A stretch of DNA of 64,000 nucleotides, from NCBI RefSeq assembly GCF_013401555.1, contig NZ_CP058552.1:2480001-2544000 (forward strand). The letters run 5' to 3'. Both the position numbers and the translations under genes were made by a program. Numbering within the stretch: the first letter of the stretch is position 1; every line of letters starts with the position of its first letter. The notes beneath the pieces were generated by a model. That model was not told the DNA's origin. It saw nothing but the letters and a program-made list of their open reading frames with translations, and ran no database searches. Shown piece after piece: positions 15,312 through 25,089 of the stretch. Origin of the DNA: Paenibacillus sp. E222. Its GTDB lineage: Bacteria > Bacillota > Bacilli > Paenibacillales > Paenibacillaceae.

Positions 15312-16847
15312 ATGCGCATGAAGAATTTGCACCATTATACTGAACATCATCGCTATTGCGTATACAGGGAGTTTGGACTTAGTGCCCTGGATGACCGCAT
15401 GCTCACCGGAGCGTATCAGCCAATGGTAGGTGCCTTTGCGATAGGCTTGTATCGATTGCTGTTTCAGCATCTTCCCGGTGAACAGGTCGGTTACTCGCCG
15501 CTTGAACAGCAACGGAGGCTGTTCATGACGCTGGGACTTGAGCCCAGCGAGAAAGGGCGCAAGTATTTGGTGGAGCAGGCATCCAAGCTTGAAGCCGTTG
15601 GTTTGCTTCAGACTTCACGGCTGTATATTCCGGAAAATGACGACTACATTTATGAATATGAGCTGCAGCCTCCGCTCTCTCCGGCAGAATTTTTCCGTAC
15701 ACAGCATTTGACACTGCTGCTTCGTGACAAAATTGGCAAGTTCGCCGTACTCTCACTGCGTTCCGGTTTTTCGGCGATAGAGAGCGGTGATGCGCCTTAC
15801 CCGGCAGCGAATAAAGAGAATATTTCCGTTCCTTTTTACGATATATTTGAATTGAATACGCATGTCATCGATTATGAACTGGAGCAGGCGTTGTCGGAAG
15901 TGTCGACTTCGGCTCAGCGCAGCGGGATCAATGGAGCAGTTGAAGAGAACAGTCTGAATTATGCCGACATTATATTGCGTTTTCCGCGTGAGTCGGTCAA
16001 TCGCCGTCATGTGGAGCAATTGCGGTTCGATCACGAACAGCTCGGCATTGTGAATTATGTCGTGAACAAATTCAATCTCAGCGTACAGGATGTATGTCGT
16101 TTGCTGGATGAAGATGATATCTTTAACTCACAAGGCCAGCTTGTGCTGGATGACCTTCAACACAAGGCAAGCCTGCAGTTCAGACAGACCAAGAAGCGAC
16201 ATGAGCAGCAGACGGTACAGGCAGCGAAGGTTGTTGCTCTCAGACAGCATATGGAGGAGCCTGAACGGAAAGAGGATTCCGGTGAACCGCCTGTTGAACA
16301 TGTGGTACAGATGGAATATTACGTCGAAGTGCCTCCGCAATTTTCGACCAAGTGTGATATTCATCAATATAATATGATGCTGCGTAATGAGCCCTACACA
16401 CGATTGCTTCAGACGTTCTTCCCTGGTGCCGTGCCGGACAACCTGGTGGACATTTTTGAGAAGATCGACCTCAGCTACAAGCTGCCAGGTGAAGTAATCA
16501 ATGTACTGATTCATTACTTGATGGCATTGCTTGTATCCGGCGGCGAGCAAAGAATTAACCGTAACTTCGTTGAGGCTATTGCCTCCAACATGCTGCTCAA
16601 GCAGGTGAATTCCTATGAGAAGGCGGTACAATACATTCGAGACCAAGCCAAGGTCAAAGGCAAACAGGCTGCTGGTGCAGCTGGAACCCGTTCCCGTACA
16701 TACGGCAAAGGAACCAAAGCCAAACCCGAAATTCCGATTGTACAAGACATAGGTGCCGACGGCGATGCCGTATCCGAAGAAGAGTTCGAAGAGATGATGA
16801 GGTTTGCCCAGCAGATGCAAGCAAGCAAACAAAAGGGAACTTCATAA
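15312..16847 (+). CDS. dnaB: Replication initiation and membrane attachment protein DnaB
   Basis: A 511-residue Bacillales-type DnaB (not the DnaB helicase), which works with DnaD and DnaI to load the replicative helicase at oriC and at restart sites and links the origin to the membrane. It has the N-terminal winged-helix region (residues 10-110), a second DnaB/DnaD-type helical domain around residues 370-460, and a basic then acidic tail. AAGGAG with an eight-base spacer supports ATG 15312. In B. subtilis dnaB is followed at once by dnaI. Here a terminator comes directly after dnaB and dnaI lies about 25 kb away at 42068, beyond the glycan island. Confidence 0.9.
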   Translation: MRMKNLHHYTEHHRYCVYREFGLSALDDRMLTGAYQPMVGAFAIGLYRLLFQHLPGEQVGYSPLEQQRRLFMTLGLEPSEKGRKYLVEQASKLEAVGLLQTSRLYIPENDDYIYEYELQPPLSPAEFFRTQHLTLLLRDKIGKFAVLSLRSGFSAIESGDAPYPAANKENISVPFYDIFELNTHVIDYELEQALSEVSTSAQRSGINGAVEENSLNYADIILRFPRESVNRRHVEQLRFDHEQLGIVNYVVNKFNLSVQDVCRLLDEDDIFNSQGQLVLDDLQHKASLQFRQTKKRHEQQTVQAAKVVALRQHMEEPERKEDSGEPPVEHVVQMEYYVEVPPQFSTKCDIHQYNMMLRNEPYTRLLQTFFPGAVPDNLVDIFEKIDLSYKLPGEVINVLIHYLMALLVSGGEQRINRNFVEAIASNMLLKQVNSYEKAVQYIRDQAKVKGKQAAGAAGTRSRTYGKGTKAKPEIPIVQDIGADGDAVSEEEFEEMMRFAQQMQASKQKGTS

Positions 16848-16866
16848 CAATTCATAATATACACCT

Positions 16867-16910
16867 AAAAGGCGAGTCACCTAAATCAAAGGAGACTTGC
16901 CTTTTATTCT
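16867..16910 (+). terminator. Terminator of dnaB
   Basis: AAAAGGCGAGTC pairs with GACTTGCCTTTT around a 13-base loop, followed by ATTCTTTC. It lies 20 bp after the dnaB stop and separates it from the regulator gene. Confidence 0.75.
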
Positions 16911-16933
16911 TTCAAAGAAAAGAGGGACTCCCG

Positions 16934-17905
16934 ATGGCAAAATGGGATAACATGCTGTCCATGCTTTGGATGCTGAGATCCGGAAGAAAGCTCACCGCCG
17001 CTCAGATCGCGGACAGTTTGGAGATTAGCGTCCGCACTGTGTATCGATATATCGACGCATTATGCGCAAGTGGCGTGCCGGTCGTTGCGGAATCGGGCCA
17101 TGATGGTGGTATTCATATTCTGGAAAATTTCAAGGAAACGCCATTGTTCTTTAACGCTGTAGAGTTGAAGGCGCTTGTGGATGCGTTTAAATTTGCCCAA
17201 GGTGCTGGCTATCCTTATGTGCAAGAGCTGGAGTACGCGCTGAAGAAGGTGGAGAATGGACTGCACGAGGAGCAGCGCCACGATCTGTCACGCAAGCAGA
17301 GCAGCTTGGACGTGGTCTCTTCAGCGCGTCCGCCTTCAGTCGTTCCGTTGTTGCGGGAGTTGGAACAAGCGACGAATGACGGGCGAACGGTCCGTATCTT
17401 CTATCGGAAAGCGAATGCGGAGCAGGCTTACGAACGTGAAGTCGATCCATATGGGCTAGCGTATGACCGAAACGAATGGTACGCTGTCGCGTTCTGCCAT
17501 CGGTCGCAGGCAATGCGGACGTTTCGCGTCGAACGAATCGAACGACTGGAGACAACCGAAGTTAGGTTTGACAAGCCGGAGACTTTCTCTGCGTCCGCGT
17601 TTTTCTGTGAGCAGTCCAACCAGAGACGGGAGGCAGATGGACCGTTGACGGTAATCCGTATTGAGGGACAGCCTGACACGCTTAATGCGGTTTGCGGCCA
17701 CTGGCATCTGCGCCACTATTTGACGGAACGAACCGATCGGGAGGCACGGTTTCTGATCGATGCTCCGACGATGAACAAGTACCTTCCGACATATCTCATG
17801 ACCTTCGGCACGGGCATTCGCATCCGCGAACCACTGGAGTTGAAGCAGCGGATTCAGGAAATGGCATACGGTATCGCCAAACATTATGAAAACGATGCGG
17901 ATTGA
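16934..17905 (+). CDS. HTH-WYL transcriptional regulator (YafY/DeoR-like)
   Basis: A 323-residue regulator with an N-terminal HTH_11 winged helix (residues 1-60, containing LTAAQIADSLEISVRTVYRYIDAL) and a WYL domain from about residue 145, with EWYAVAFCHRS and the ligand-sensing RTFRVERI, ending in a WCX-type C-terminal region. Such proteins bind small ligands or nucleic acid through the WYL fold. AAGAGGG precedes the start. It is followed after about 115 bp by a DinB-like gene on the same strand, a common pairing in Bacillales, so it may control that gene. It is the first gene beyond dnaB and could mark the left side of inserted DNA. Confidence 0.85.
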   Translation: MAKWDNMLSMLWMLRSGRKLTAAQIADSLEISVRTVYRYIDALCASGVPVVAESGHDGGIHILENFKETPLFFNAVELKALVDAFKFAQGAGYPYVQELEYALKKVENGLHEEQRHDLSRKQSSLDVVSSARPPSVVPLLRELEQATNDGRTVRIFYRKANAEQAYEREVDPYGLAYDRNEWYAVAFCHRSQAMRTFRVERIERLETTEVRFDKPETFSASAFFCEQSNQRREADGPLTVIRIEGQPDTLNAVCGHWHLRHYLTERTDREARFLIDAPTMNKYLPTYLMTFGTGIRIREPLELKQRIQEMAYGIAKHYENDAD

Positions 17906-18020
17906 ATTTCTGGATGGAAGTTCGCTGACAACAGCTGTCAGCGAACTTATTATACGATTGAGTCAATTCTAAGGAAGCCAAGCGCCAAACCATGCGAAGA
18001 AGGGAAAGGTGAATTTATCG

Positions 18021-18539
18021 ATGCTTCAACAACCATACCGACTGTATGACTATCATGTTTGGGCAAACGATCGATTGTTTGCACACCTGGAGCAACTCCC
18101 GAAGGAAGTATTCCATGCGGAAGTGACGAGCGTGTTCCCATCCTTAGCACAAACATGTGCACATATGTACTTGTTTGAACAGCTCTATATGCTCGTGCTC
18201 GCGGAAGTTCCGAACGAGGAGATTTTCCCGAAAATCTCAGGCTGGACAGAGGAAGCACAGGGCAAAACCGTGAATGAGATGCGGGAGCTGTTTGGCAGCG
18301 TTGCCGAACGTTTCCGCGATTTACTACGGCATACGCCTGACCCGGACAAAAAAATGACAATCGAGCATCCGAAATACGGTAAAATGGAAACACGTTTTTC
18401 CGACATTCTACAGCATGTTGTCAACCACGGGACGTATCACCGGGGCAATGTGACCGCGATGTTGAGACAGCAAGGTTATAGCGGTGTGCCAACCGATTAT
18501 ATATTTTATTTGTTGGAACAGCAGAAAGTTCAAGGGTAG
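18021..18539 (+). CDS. DinB-family metal-binding protein
   Basis: A 172-residue four-helix-bundle protein of the DinB/YfiT superfamily, a metal-dependent fold used by thiol S-transferases and many uncharacterised stress proteins. The conserved helix-4 motif HVVNHGTYHRGNV gives the H-x3-H metal ligands, and the first histidine lies in the N-terminal YHVWANDRL helix. The start at 18021 follows AAAGGTG by nine bases. A GTG within that motif is not used. The gene follows the WYL regulator on the same strand. The substrate is unknown. The DinB name here does not refer to DNA polymerase IV. Confidence 0.82.
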   Translation: MLQQPYRLYDYHVWANDRLFAHLEQLPKEVFHAEVTSVFPSLAQTCAHMYLFEQLYMLVLAEVPNEEIFPKISGWTEEAQGKTVNEMRELFGSVAERFRDLLRHTPDPDKKMTIEHPKYGKMETRFSDILQHVVNHGTYHRGNVTAMLRQQGYSGVPTDYIFYLLEQQKVQG

Positions 18540-18554
18540 TGCCAAACATAAATT

Positions 18555-18598
18555 AGGCCCTTCCGACTTCCTGTAGGGAAGCGAAAGGGCTGGATTTT
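18555..18598. terminator. Shared terminator between DinB-like and GH85 genes
   Basis: AGGCCCTTCCGACTTCC pairs imperfectly with GGGAAGCGAAAGGGCT around TGTA. On the plus strand it is followed by GGATTTTTC. The convergent GH85 gene ends 48 bp away, so the hairpin probably serves both directions. Confidence 0.6.
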
Positions 18599-18645
18599 TC
18601 TATTGTTTTCTCGGCGCCTAGAAGTCGGTTTAACCTTGTGACCTT

Positions 18646-21402
18646 TTATCGCAGAATTGTCGTTGCTTTATTGCCGGCATAATCTTCGATAACGAGCTTC
18701 AGGGAGCTGGTGCTGGACGCAGGCGTGAATGTCAGTTCGCTCAGCTTCGTTCTGCCCCGAATGATATAAGGGAATTTCTGTGAAACGTAAGTTACTCCGA
18801 ATTCGCGTGCCACCTCATTTTCATAGACATAGATTTTGTACCAATCCTCCAAATCAGGCAATGCGAGGGTGTACTTTCCATCCTTTACCGTCACCTTTTC
18901 CTTGGCATATGGTGTAATCTGAGTATCTGCCAGTTGTCCGGTCGTTGTGACTGGATTCTGTTTGCCAATGGCAATATCCAGGACGTAATGTTCACCATTG
19001 GTCGGAAGGCCTGTCAGAATGGCAGACTGTTTTCCTTTTTTGACCTGAAGTGTCTTGGTGAAAGGTTCCTTCGTGTACTCCGTTTGGAGTGTAAGCTGAA
19101 TCGGATCTTTACCTTGGTTCTTCTTCGGGTTTTTCCAACGGACAATAGCATCGCCATTGTTCTTGAATTTCACATCAATGTCCTGAACAGCTGCATTCAG
19201 ATCATAGGACAGGACGGTTGCTTCACTCTCGGTACCATCTGCGCCTACAGCACGAATGGACAGTTCGCCAGCGGGATGTTTGAGCGTTTTAATATAAAAT
19301 GTGGAGTCATACACGCCGCCGACATAAGCGCCGTTCTCATACAGATTATATTGCTTAACCTTCGAATAGTCCTCGATATCCCATTCGACAACCAACTCAT
19401 CGGTGTTGGTCAGTGCTTTGGTAATATGGAATCCCGTTGGAGCATTCGGTTTGGCGGCAGAACCGTCGGATATACGAATCTCACCAATGTTCATCTGATA
19501 TTTTTCAATCGTAGTGCCGTTAGGGTCGAAGGATAGACCAAAAGCTGCAACAGTCTTCCCTTGGTATGCACTCAGATCGAGTGAAGTGGTCTTCCAGCCT
19601 GACGTGTGCTGACCTGAATTGGGCACTTTGACTTTGACCACTTTGGTCGGTTCATCCTCGAAGATCAGTCCGATATACATGGAGGAAGCGTCGTTGACAG
19701 ACGGTTTGTTATAGGTGAGTTCCAGTTTGGATTGGGCGTTGATCGACAGATCCGTCTTGTACAGACGAAGGAAATTGTCCGCATTTAGACTTCCGTTCAC
19801 GACAAGAGAACTGCCGCCAGTGAACGCACCAACGGAATCATACGTATAACGAGAACCTTTTTCATAGGTTGGACCATAGTCAAAGTCAACAGTGAGTTTG
19901 TCACCTTGACTATCCATCCACCACTGCCAGGTGACCGGGATATCCTGAATATTAATATTGGACCATTCGGTTGCATTGGAGACGGTTCCGCCCTCATAAT
20001 ATTTCAGACCGTGGCCTGTATTGAAGTTGGTCACAAAATTGGAGCCATGAATAACGGAGCGTTCGGTGAGGTAAGCGGCGATGCCGTCCCACTTTGCACC
20101 AGAAGCATATACATCGGACAGATCGACGGATGCCGTACGGCGTGCGTTGGTTGGGTCCTGATTCGGACCTGACCACCAAGCGCGGTCACGCACAAAGGTC
20201 ATCCATTGGTACTCATCTTCGGCTCTATGATTCGTGCTGCCATCGCCCATTTCTTCATCCAGGGCATTGTGGGTAAAGTCAGCACCAAGCGTTGCAATAC
20301 TGTTCATAGGCTGACCGTTCTCGTCCAGATTGTTACGCAGATCGTAGAGCTGCTTCCAACGACCAAACTGGTCATTTCCACCTTCGACACCGGCAAATAC
20401 CGTTTCCAGTGGATCAAGACCCAAATCTAGGGCATGATCGCGCGAATCTCGCAGCATGTCATGGTTCCACACGTAATTCAGGAAGATCGAATCGGAGACT
20501 CTGCCTAATGCAGAATCTTGCACAAAAGGACTGTTGAGTCCGTTAAACTGGTTTTGGTATTGAATTTTGCCCGTTGTATTGATGGTGAAGTCATACCACT
20601 GAACATATAGTCCTTCGTCTCTTAAATACTTCATGAATTTCTTGTAGGAAGCGATGTCTTCAGGCGCAACGCCTTTGGCAACCTCTTCCTGATTGAAGAA
20701 GTATCCGTCGTAATTATAATACTTTGCCATCTCGACCAGCTTTGCAGCGACAGGGAAATTCCCTTCTTCATCCTGCACAAGCATCTGCTTGTAGGTTTGT
20801 GGTCCACGATCATTGTCTGAGAAGAAGATGTTGGCGATGGAACGGACACCGTTTTTGTGTGCAGCATTGGTGTACGCTGGATTCGGAATGTTCAAAATGC
20901 CAAACTCAAAGTACTTTTCCGTCCATTCCTTATTGGGGTCATACAATTCCTCAGGCACGCCAGCAGAAGCCATACCATGCCAATAGCTGTAATAGTCTGT
21001 GTACTGCCAATAATTAAAGAGGTATTCGCTGAATTCATTGGTGTAAGGAGTGCTGCCAAAGAATGAATTGCCATAATCGCCACTCATCGTAAAGAGCTGG
21101 GTGTCCGGGCTGAGTTCGGGATAAGCCTGCGTGGCCGCAAAGGCATCGTTACGTGGCTGCAAAGGTACATGAGCACGAAGCAGATCACCATGGATATCAC
21201 TTTCGGGTGTCCAATTCAGAATCTGGGCAGCGGTGTAGCCATGCTGGTAAGGCTGGTTTACTCCCTTGGCGCTATCACCTGTATAAGGGAGCGTGTCTCC
21301 GGCATAAACGGATGTGGCAATGACTTGTCCAAGTAGAGCCGAAGTGAGAACCATTGCGGTTACTTTGGGGATAAGGCCTTTGGGTTTGTGTTTGCGTGTC
21401 AT
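18646..21402 (-). CDS. Secreted endo-beta-N-acetylglucosaminidase (GH85)
   Basis: A 918-residue secreted enzyme that cuts the GlcNAc-beta-1,4-GlcNAc core of N-glycans. Signal peptide: basic MTRKHKPKG, a hydrophobic stretch, cleavage after VYA near residue 34. The GH85 barrel spans roughly residues 75-430, with the substrate-assisted pair N237 and E239 in YDGYFFNQE, equivalent to the Asn/Glu pair of Endo-A and Endo-M. Residues about 480-650 form a carbohydrate-binding-like beta-sandwich and 660-918 further Ig/FN3-like modules. There is no LPXTG sorting signal or SLH domain, so it should be released. AAGGAGG six bases upstream sets the start. It is divergent from the two-component genes and carries the same cre-like site as the importer operon. 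Confidence 0.88.
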   Translation of the reverse strand: MTRKHKPKGLIPKVTAMVLTSALLGQVIATSVYAGDTLPYTGDSAKGVNQPYQHGYTAAQILNWTPESDIHGDLLRAHVPLQPRNDAFAATQAYPELSPDTQLFTMSGDYGNSFFGSTPYTNEFSEYLFNYWQYTDYYSYWHGMASAGVPEELYDPNKEWTEKYFEFGILNIPNPAYTNAAHKNGVRSIANIFFSDNDRGPQTYKQMLVQDEEGNFPVAAKLVEMAKYYNYDGYFFNQEEVAKGVAPEDIASYKKFMKYLRDEGLYVQWYDFTINTTGKIQYQNQFNGLNSPFVQDSALGRVSDSIFLNYVWNHDMLRDSRDHALDLGLDPLETVFAGVEGGNDQFGRWKQLYDLRNNLDENGQPMNSIATLGADFTHNALDEEMGDGSTNHRAEDEYQWMTFVRDRAWWSGPNQDPTNARRTASVDLSDVYASGAKWDGIAAYLTERSVIHGSNFVTNFNTGHGLKYYEGGTVSNATEWSNINIQDIPVTWQWWMDSQGDKLTVDFDYGPTYEKGSRYTYDSVGAFTGGSSLVVNGSLNADNFLRLYKTDLSINAQSKLELTYNKPSVNDASSMYIGLIFEDEPTKVVKVKVPNSGQHTSGWKTTSLDLSAYQGKTVAAFGLSFDPNGTTIEKYQMNIGEIRISDGSAAKPNAPTGFHITKALTNTDELVVEWDIEDYSKVKQYNLYENGAYVGGVYDSTFYIKTLKHPAGELSIRAVGADGTESEATVLSYDLNAAVQDIDVKFKNNGDAIVRWKNPKKNQGKDPIQLTLQTEYTKEPFTKTLQVKKGKQSAILTGLPTNGEHYVLDIAIGKQNPVTTTGQLADTQITPYAKEKVTVKDGKYTLALPDLEDWYKIYVYENEVAREFGVTYVSQKFPYIIRGRTKLSELTFTPASSTSSLKLVIEDYAGNKATTILR

Positions 21403-21480
21403 GCTGTTCCTCCTTCAAGTCGAATAAGAAAGTAAGGTATTCTTTTACACAAAAATAAACTTATGGTTAACGATAGGGCA

Positions 21481-21494
21481 TGAAAGCATTTTCA
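21481..21494 (-). promoter_or_regulatory. cre-like CcpA site upstream of GH85
   Basis: On the minus strand it reads TGAAAATGCTTTCA, one mismatch from the Bacillus cre consensus. The identical 14-mer, in the same orientation relative to its gene, occurs at 25165-25178 upstream of the importer operon, embedded in a 17-base identity. Confidence 0.6.
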
Positions 21495-21498
21495 AATA

Positions 21499-21533
21499 GG
21501 GCGAAATTAAAGAAACACAGGTATAAACTAAAG
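21499..21533 (-). promoter_or_regulatory. Tandem direct repeats, candidate response-regulator site
   Basis: Two similar 14-mers, GGGCGAAATTAAAG (21499-21512) and GGTATAAACTAAAG (21520-21533), are offset by exactly 21 bp, two helical turns. This is the arrangement expected for a dimeric AraC-type regulator. A related motif is found upstream of the importer gene near 25129. The remaining part of the divergent region carries no gene. Confidence 0.45.
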
Positions 21534-21615
21534 AAAAGTTCCAGGTGACAAGTTAATGTCAGAAGGCAGATGATATACTTTAGACAGGAAAACAGCATCG
21601 GGGGGAACATGTGAC

Positions 21616-23445
21616 TTGAGAATTGTTAGCGTTTACAAAAATTTCTTTAAAAATAATATGTTTATGAAGATGCTGTTCATCTTCTCCATGATTTCGATTG
21701 TAACGATTATTACCTTGTCCTATATCATTTTCCTGTCAGTGTCCGATGCCACGATTCGCCGAGAGCTGGCGATCCAGAAAGCGGCTATGGAGAGTGTTGA
21801 CCGATATATTCATCAGCAGTATGAATCGGTGCAAAACATGGTGAGAGATATGCATCAGAATGAGGCCTTATCAGCCAATATCACCTACCTGATGAATCAC
21901 ACGTACGCCGAGTATGTACAGCATCTGACGAATGGCTATTATGCGAATCAGGATGATTATTCAGCTGATGTACTGAAACATTTTCAGAATATCATGGATC
22001 GCAATTCGGATATCAATCAAGTGATGTTATATAGTGCTGAGCGACAGGATCTGTCCAGCTTCAATCAACATAAGCAGTTCAGAAAGCTAAACACCAATGT
22101 GGCTCATTCCTATATTCCTGACGTGATGGCGATGGAGACACCGAATATCAGCGCACCAAACTATTGGATTCGTAAAGAAATTGATCAATGGGACCCGGCG
22201 CTGTATGCGATTCGGGTGCCTATCAACGATACACAGACCCTTCGAAATTTGGGACAGTTCCTTGTGTTCTTTGACTCAGCAGGTATTGGCAACGCTTTGG
22301 ATAGTTATGAAAGTAATCTCAAGGGAGAAATTGTGGTGCTGTCAGCCAAGGGTACGGTATTGTTCGATTCCAACAGTAACTATTACGGCAAGAAGTACCC
22401 GTATATCAATGTGGCCGATTCCCTGTTTGATCAGACGGATATGGACTCGATGAAAAAGGAGCGAAATATGTATGTGAACAAGTTTGTCTCGGCGGATCAG
22501 GGATATGTGGTCGTTGGCACGGTTCCTGTGGATGAGATGGCTGAGGCCTACGCGGGTACACGCAATACAATCGTTTCGATTAGCATCATATGTATCCTGT
22601 TTGCGGTGCTGGTTCCGGCGTTTTTCATCATTAATTTTGCCAAACGCACCCGCAGAATCATTCGTTTCACCCAAAGGGTGAAATATGGCAACCTGACAGC
22701 ACGCATCGATGATGCCCGTGATGATGAGCTCGGACAGATCTCGCACAGTTTCAACGATATGCTGGATGAACTTAATCAATATATTGAGCGCGTCTACAAA
22801 GCCGAGATCAAACAAAAGGAGACAGAACTGGTCGCTCTCCAGGCACGGATTAATCCTCACTTTCTCTATAACACGCTGGAAGTCATTCGAATGAGGGCGA
22901 TTTCGCAGGGGGCGAAGGATGTTGGAGAGATGATTTACAGTTTATCCGTGTTATTCAAGAGCCTTGTTCAACAGAAGAAAAATTATACGCTCAAGGATGA
23001 GATGGAAGCTTGCCGTTTATATCTGGAATTGTTCCGAATCCGGTATAAGGATATTTTCATGTACTCTATTCAGTTGGACCCTGTGCATAACCAGCATCCG
23101 GTTGTCAAGCTATCCCTGCAGCCGATTATTGAGAACTATGTGGTGCACGGCATTCAGACAGAACGTTCGGATAATCAATTAACGATCGTTGTTGAAGAAC
23201 TGGGAGACGCTTTGCAGGTAGAGGTCAGAGATAATGGCAAAGGCATTGAGCCTGAACGCCTGAATGAAATTTTAGAAGAACTGGAACGTCCGGAAGAGTC
23301 GGGTAAAATGTTTGGACTGCGCAGCGTACACACCCGTTTGCGTTTCCTGTATGGACCGGAATTCGGCATCACGATAGAAAGTACACTTGGAGAAGGAACC
23401 CTGATCAGGGTACGTTATCCTCATACAGAAGGGACAGGTATTTAA
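21616..23445 (+). CDS. YesM/LytS-type sensor histidine kinase
   Basis: A 609-residue membrane kinase. A short cytoplasmic N-terminus and first transmembrane helix (about residues 18-40) are followed by an extracellular Cache-like sensor region (about 45-295), a second helix (about 303-325), a HAMP domain (about 327-380), the His_kinase motif ARINPHFLYNT with phospho-acceptor H415, and a HATPase domain (DNGKGIEP). This is the class paired with AraC-type regulators at sugar-uptake loci. The start is TTG 21616. Nearby ATG and GTG codons run straight into stops. It is followed one base later by its response regulator gene. The sensed ligand is presumably an oligosaccharide or the loaded binding protein, which is inferred from context. 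Confidence 0.9.
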   Translation: MRIVSVYKNFFKNNMFMKMLFIFSMISIVTIITLSYIIFLSVSDATIRRELAIQKAAMESVDRYIHQQYESVQNMVRDMHQNEALSANITYLMNHTYAEYVQHLTNGYYANQDDYSADVLKHFQNIMDRNSDINQVMLYSAERQDLSSFNQHKQFRKLNTNVAHSYIPDVMAMETPNISAPNYWIRKEIDQWDPALYAIRVPINDTQTLRNLGQFLVFFDSAGIGNALDSYESNLKGEIVVLSAKGTVLFDSNSNYYGKKYPYINVADSLFDQTDMDSMKKERNMYVNKFVSADQGYVVVGTVPVDEMAEAYAGTRNTIVSISIICILFAVLVPAFFIINFAKRTRRIIRFTQRVKYGNLTARIDDARDDELGQISHSFNDMLDELNQYIERVYKAEIKQKETELVALQARINPHFLYNTLEVIRMRAISQGAKDVGEMIYSLSVLFKSLVQQKKNYTLKDEMEACRLYLELFRIRYKDIFMYSIQLDPVHNQHPVVKLSLQPIIENYVVHGIQTERSDNQLTIVVEELGDALQVEVRDNGKGIEPERLNEILEELERPEESGKMFGLRSVHTRLRFLYGPEFGITIESTLGEGTLIRVRYPHTEGTGI

Positions 23446-23446
23446 T

Positions 23447-24961
23447 ATGTACAAGGTATTTATAGTGGATGATGAACCGTTCATCATTGAAGGGTTGTAC
23501 GATATTTTGGATTGGTCGTCGTTCGATATGGAAATTGTAAGCCATGCCGGCAATGGACAGGCCGCATTAAACGCCTTGTCCGCGCAGCCTGTGGACATAC
23601 TGATCACCGATATTTCCATGCCATTCATGAATGGTCTGGATCTGATTCGGGAAGCAAGGCAATTGCAGCCTGACATCAAGGTAATTATTCTAAGTGGTTT
23701 TAATGAGTTTGAATATTTGAAAGAGGGCATGCAGCTGGGTATCGAAAATTACCTGCTCAAACCGATCAATGTGGAGGAACTGGAATCGACGCTTCGCAAT
23801 ACTGCTTCCAAGCTGGACCATACGTTGTCTCCTCAAACAGATGATGCTTATGGTGTTCAGATTCTGAAAGACAACATCCTTCATCGATGGCTGACGGGAC
23901 AGATCGCGGCCACGGAATTCGAGGAACGGGCGCAGTTCTTGAATCTTTCGCTGGATGCACCTGATGTTGCAGTAGCAATACTGCGCACTAAAGGAGAAGC
24001 ATCCGGCATGTTCGAGCGAGTGGAGGACATGCTGAAGGATAAGTCCTATGTGAATATATTCCATGACATCGACGGAGATATTGTCATTGTTGCCAATATG
24101 CATGCAGGCGAGGACGAGAAAAAGAAATTTATGGAGTGCCTTCAGGCATTATCCGCTGCGCTGTGTGAGACACATCCTGCTGTTCTGATTGGGGCAGGAA
24201 GTCTGATGCGCGGACTCCACCATGCTCCTGCAAGCTATCAGGAGGCGAAAAAGGCGCTCCAGTATGTGATGATCTATCCCAATCTCAAAGTGATCGATCA
24301 TGCCATATTGGAGAAGGGTGGAAGCTCTGCTTCTTCCTTCTCGATCGATTGGAAGGAGTACGCGAAGCTCATTCTATCCCGTAATGCAGAGCTGCTTGCG
24401 GAGCGAATTCGGGTTGATTTTGAACAGCACCGCGACGGGGTTACTCCGGCTGAGTTGCAGAACATCGCACTGGAAGTGGTCATTCGCTTCAAGATGGAAT
24501 TGGAGGGCATCAAACATTCCGATGAATCGGCTATTTACCAACGTGGTCTTCGCCTTGTATTGGACAGCGGAACCTTTGATGAACTCGTGCAGGCGTTGCA
24601 GCAGGTTGGTTCAGAGACGATACAGTCTCTGCTTCAGGATTTAAAGAATCCAATCGTCAACCAGGTGCTTCAACATATTGACAAACATTACGCAGAAGAG
24701 CTTTCCCTGAAGCTGCTGGGTGCTCACTATCATCTTCATCCGGTATATTTGGGACAACTGTTCCACAAGGAGACGGGGGAGACTTTTGCCGAATATATCA
24801 ATAAATACCGGATCGAACGTGCCAAGGAACAGCTGCGCAATTCGAATCTGAAAGTGCATGAGATCGCAAGGAATGTGGGGTACTGGGAAACCGGATATTT
24901 CTATAAACAGTTCCGCAAGTATGTGGGAATTTCACCAACCGATTTTAAGGTTTTTGGATAA
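23447..24961 (+). CDS. YesN-type response regulator with AraC DNA-binding domain
   Basis: A 504-residue regulator with an N-terminal receiver domain (FIVDDEPFI, phospho-acceptor D55 in DILITDISMP, lysine in YLLKPIN), a linker domain of about 250 residues, and a C-terminal AraC domain with two HTH units (SLKLLGAHYHLHPVYLGQLF and IARNVGYWETGYFYKQF). It starts one base after the kinase stop codon, so the pair is co-expressed. Adjacent importer genes and repeated DNA motifs upstream of GH85 and of the binding protein make it the likely activator of the glycan genes. Confidence 0.92.
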   Translation: MYKVFIVDDEPFIIEGLYDILDWSSFDMEIVSHAGNGQAALNALSAQPVDILITDISMPFMNGLDLIREARQLQPDIKVIILSGFNEFEYLKEGMQLGIENYLLKPINVEELESTLRNTASKLDHTLSPQTDDAYGVQILKDNILHRWLTGQIAATEFEERAQFLNLSLDAPDVAVAILRTKGEASGMFERVEDMLKDKSYVNIFHDIDGDIVIVANMHAGEDEKKKFMECLQALSAALCETHPAVLIGAGSLMRGLHHAPASYQEAKKALQYVMIYPNLKVIDHAILEKGGSSASSFSIDWKEYAKLILSRNAELLAERIRVDFEQHRDGVTPAELQNIALEVVIRFKMELEGIKHSDESAIYQRGLRLVLDSGTFDELVQALQQVGSETIQSLLQDLKNPIVNQVLQHIDKHYAEELSLKLLGAHYHLHPVYLGQLFHKETGETFAEYINKYRIERAKEQLRNSNLKVHEIARNVGYWETGYFYKQFRKYVGISPTDFKVFG

Positions 24962-25089
24962 TTTACAGTGGATCACCGATTGGACCAGTGGACTGAACTA
25001 AATGAGACATTCTGGGGACAGGAGGGCATGCAATGGAGTTGGTGCCAAATGTTACTCAGCATGTCTTTTTGATGTAAGCGATTTATTCA

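Noticed and set aside
16128..16832. 234-codon minus-strand frame inside dnaB
   Set aside because: Shadow of dnaB: no binding site, and composition reflects the opposite codon use.
18021..18539. DNA polymerase IV (dinB)
   Set aside because: The protein is a small metal-binding four-helix bundle of the other DinB superfamily, without polymerase motifs.
18934..19536. 200-codon plus-strand frame opposite the GH85 C-terminal domains
   Set aside because: No start signal. The minus-strand protein is continuous and shows family motifs.
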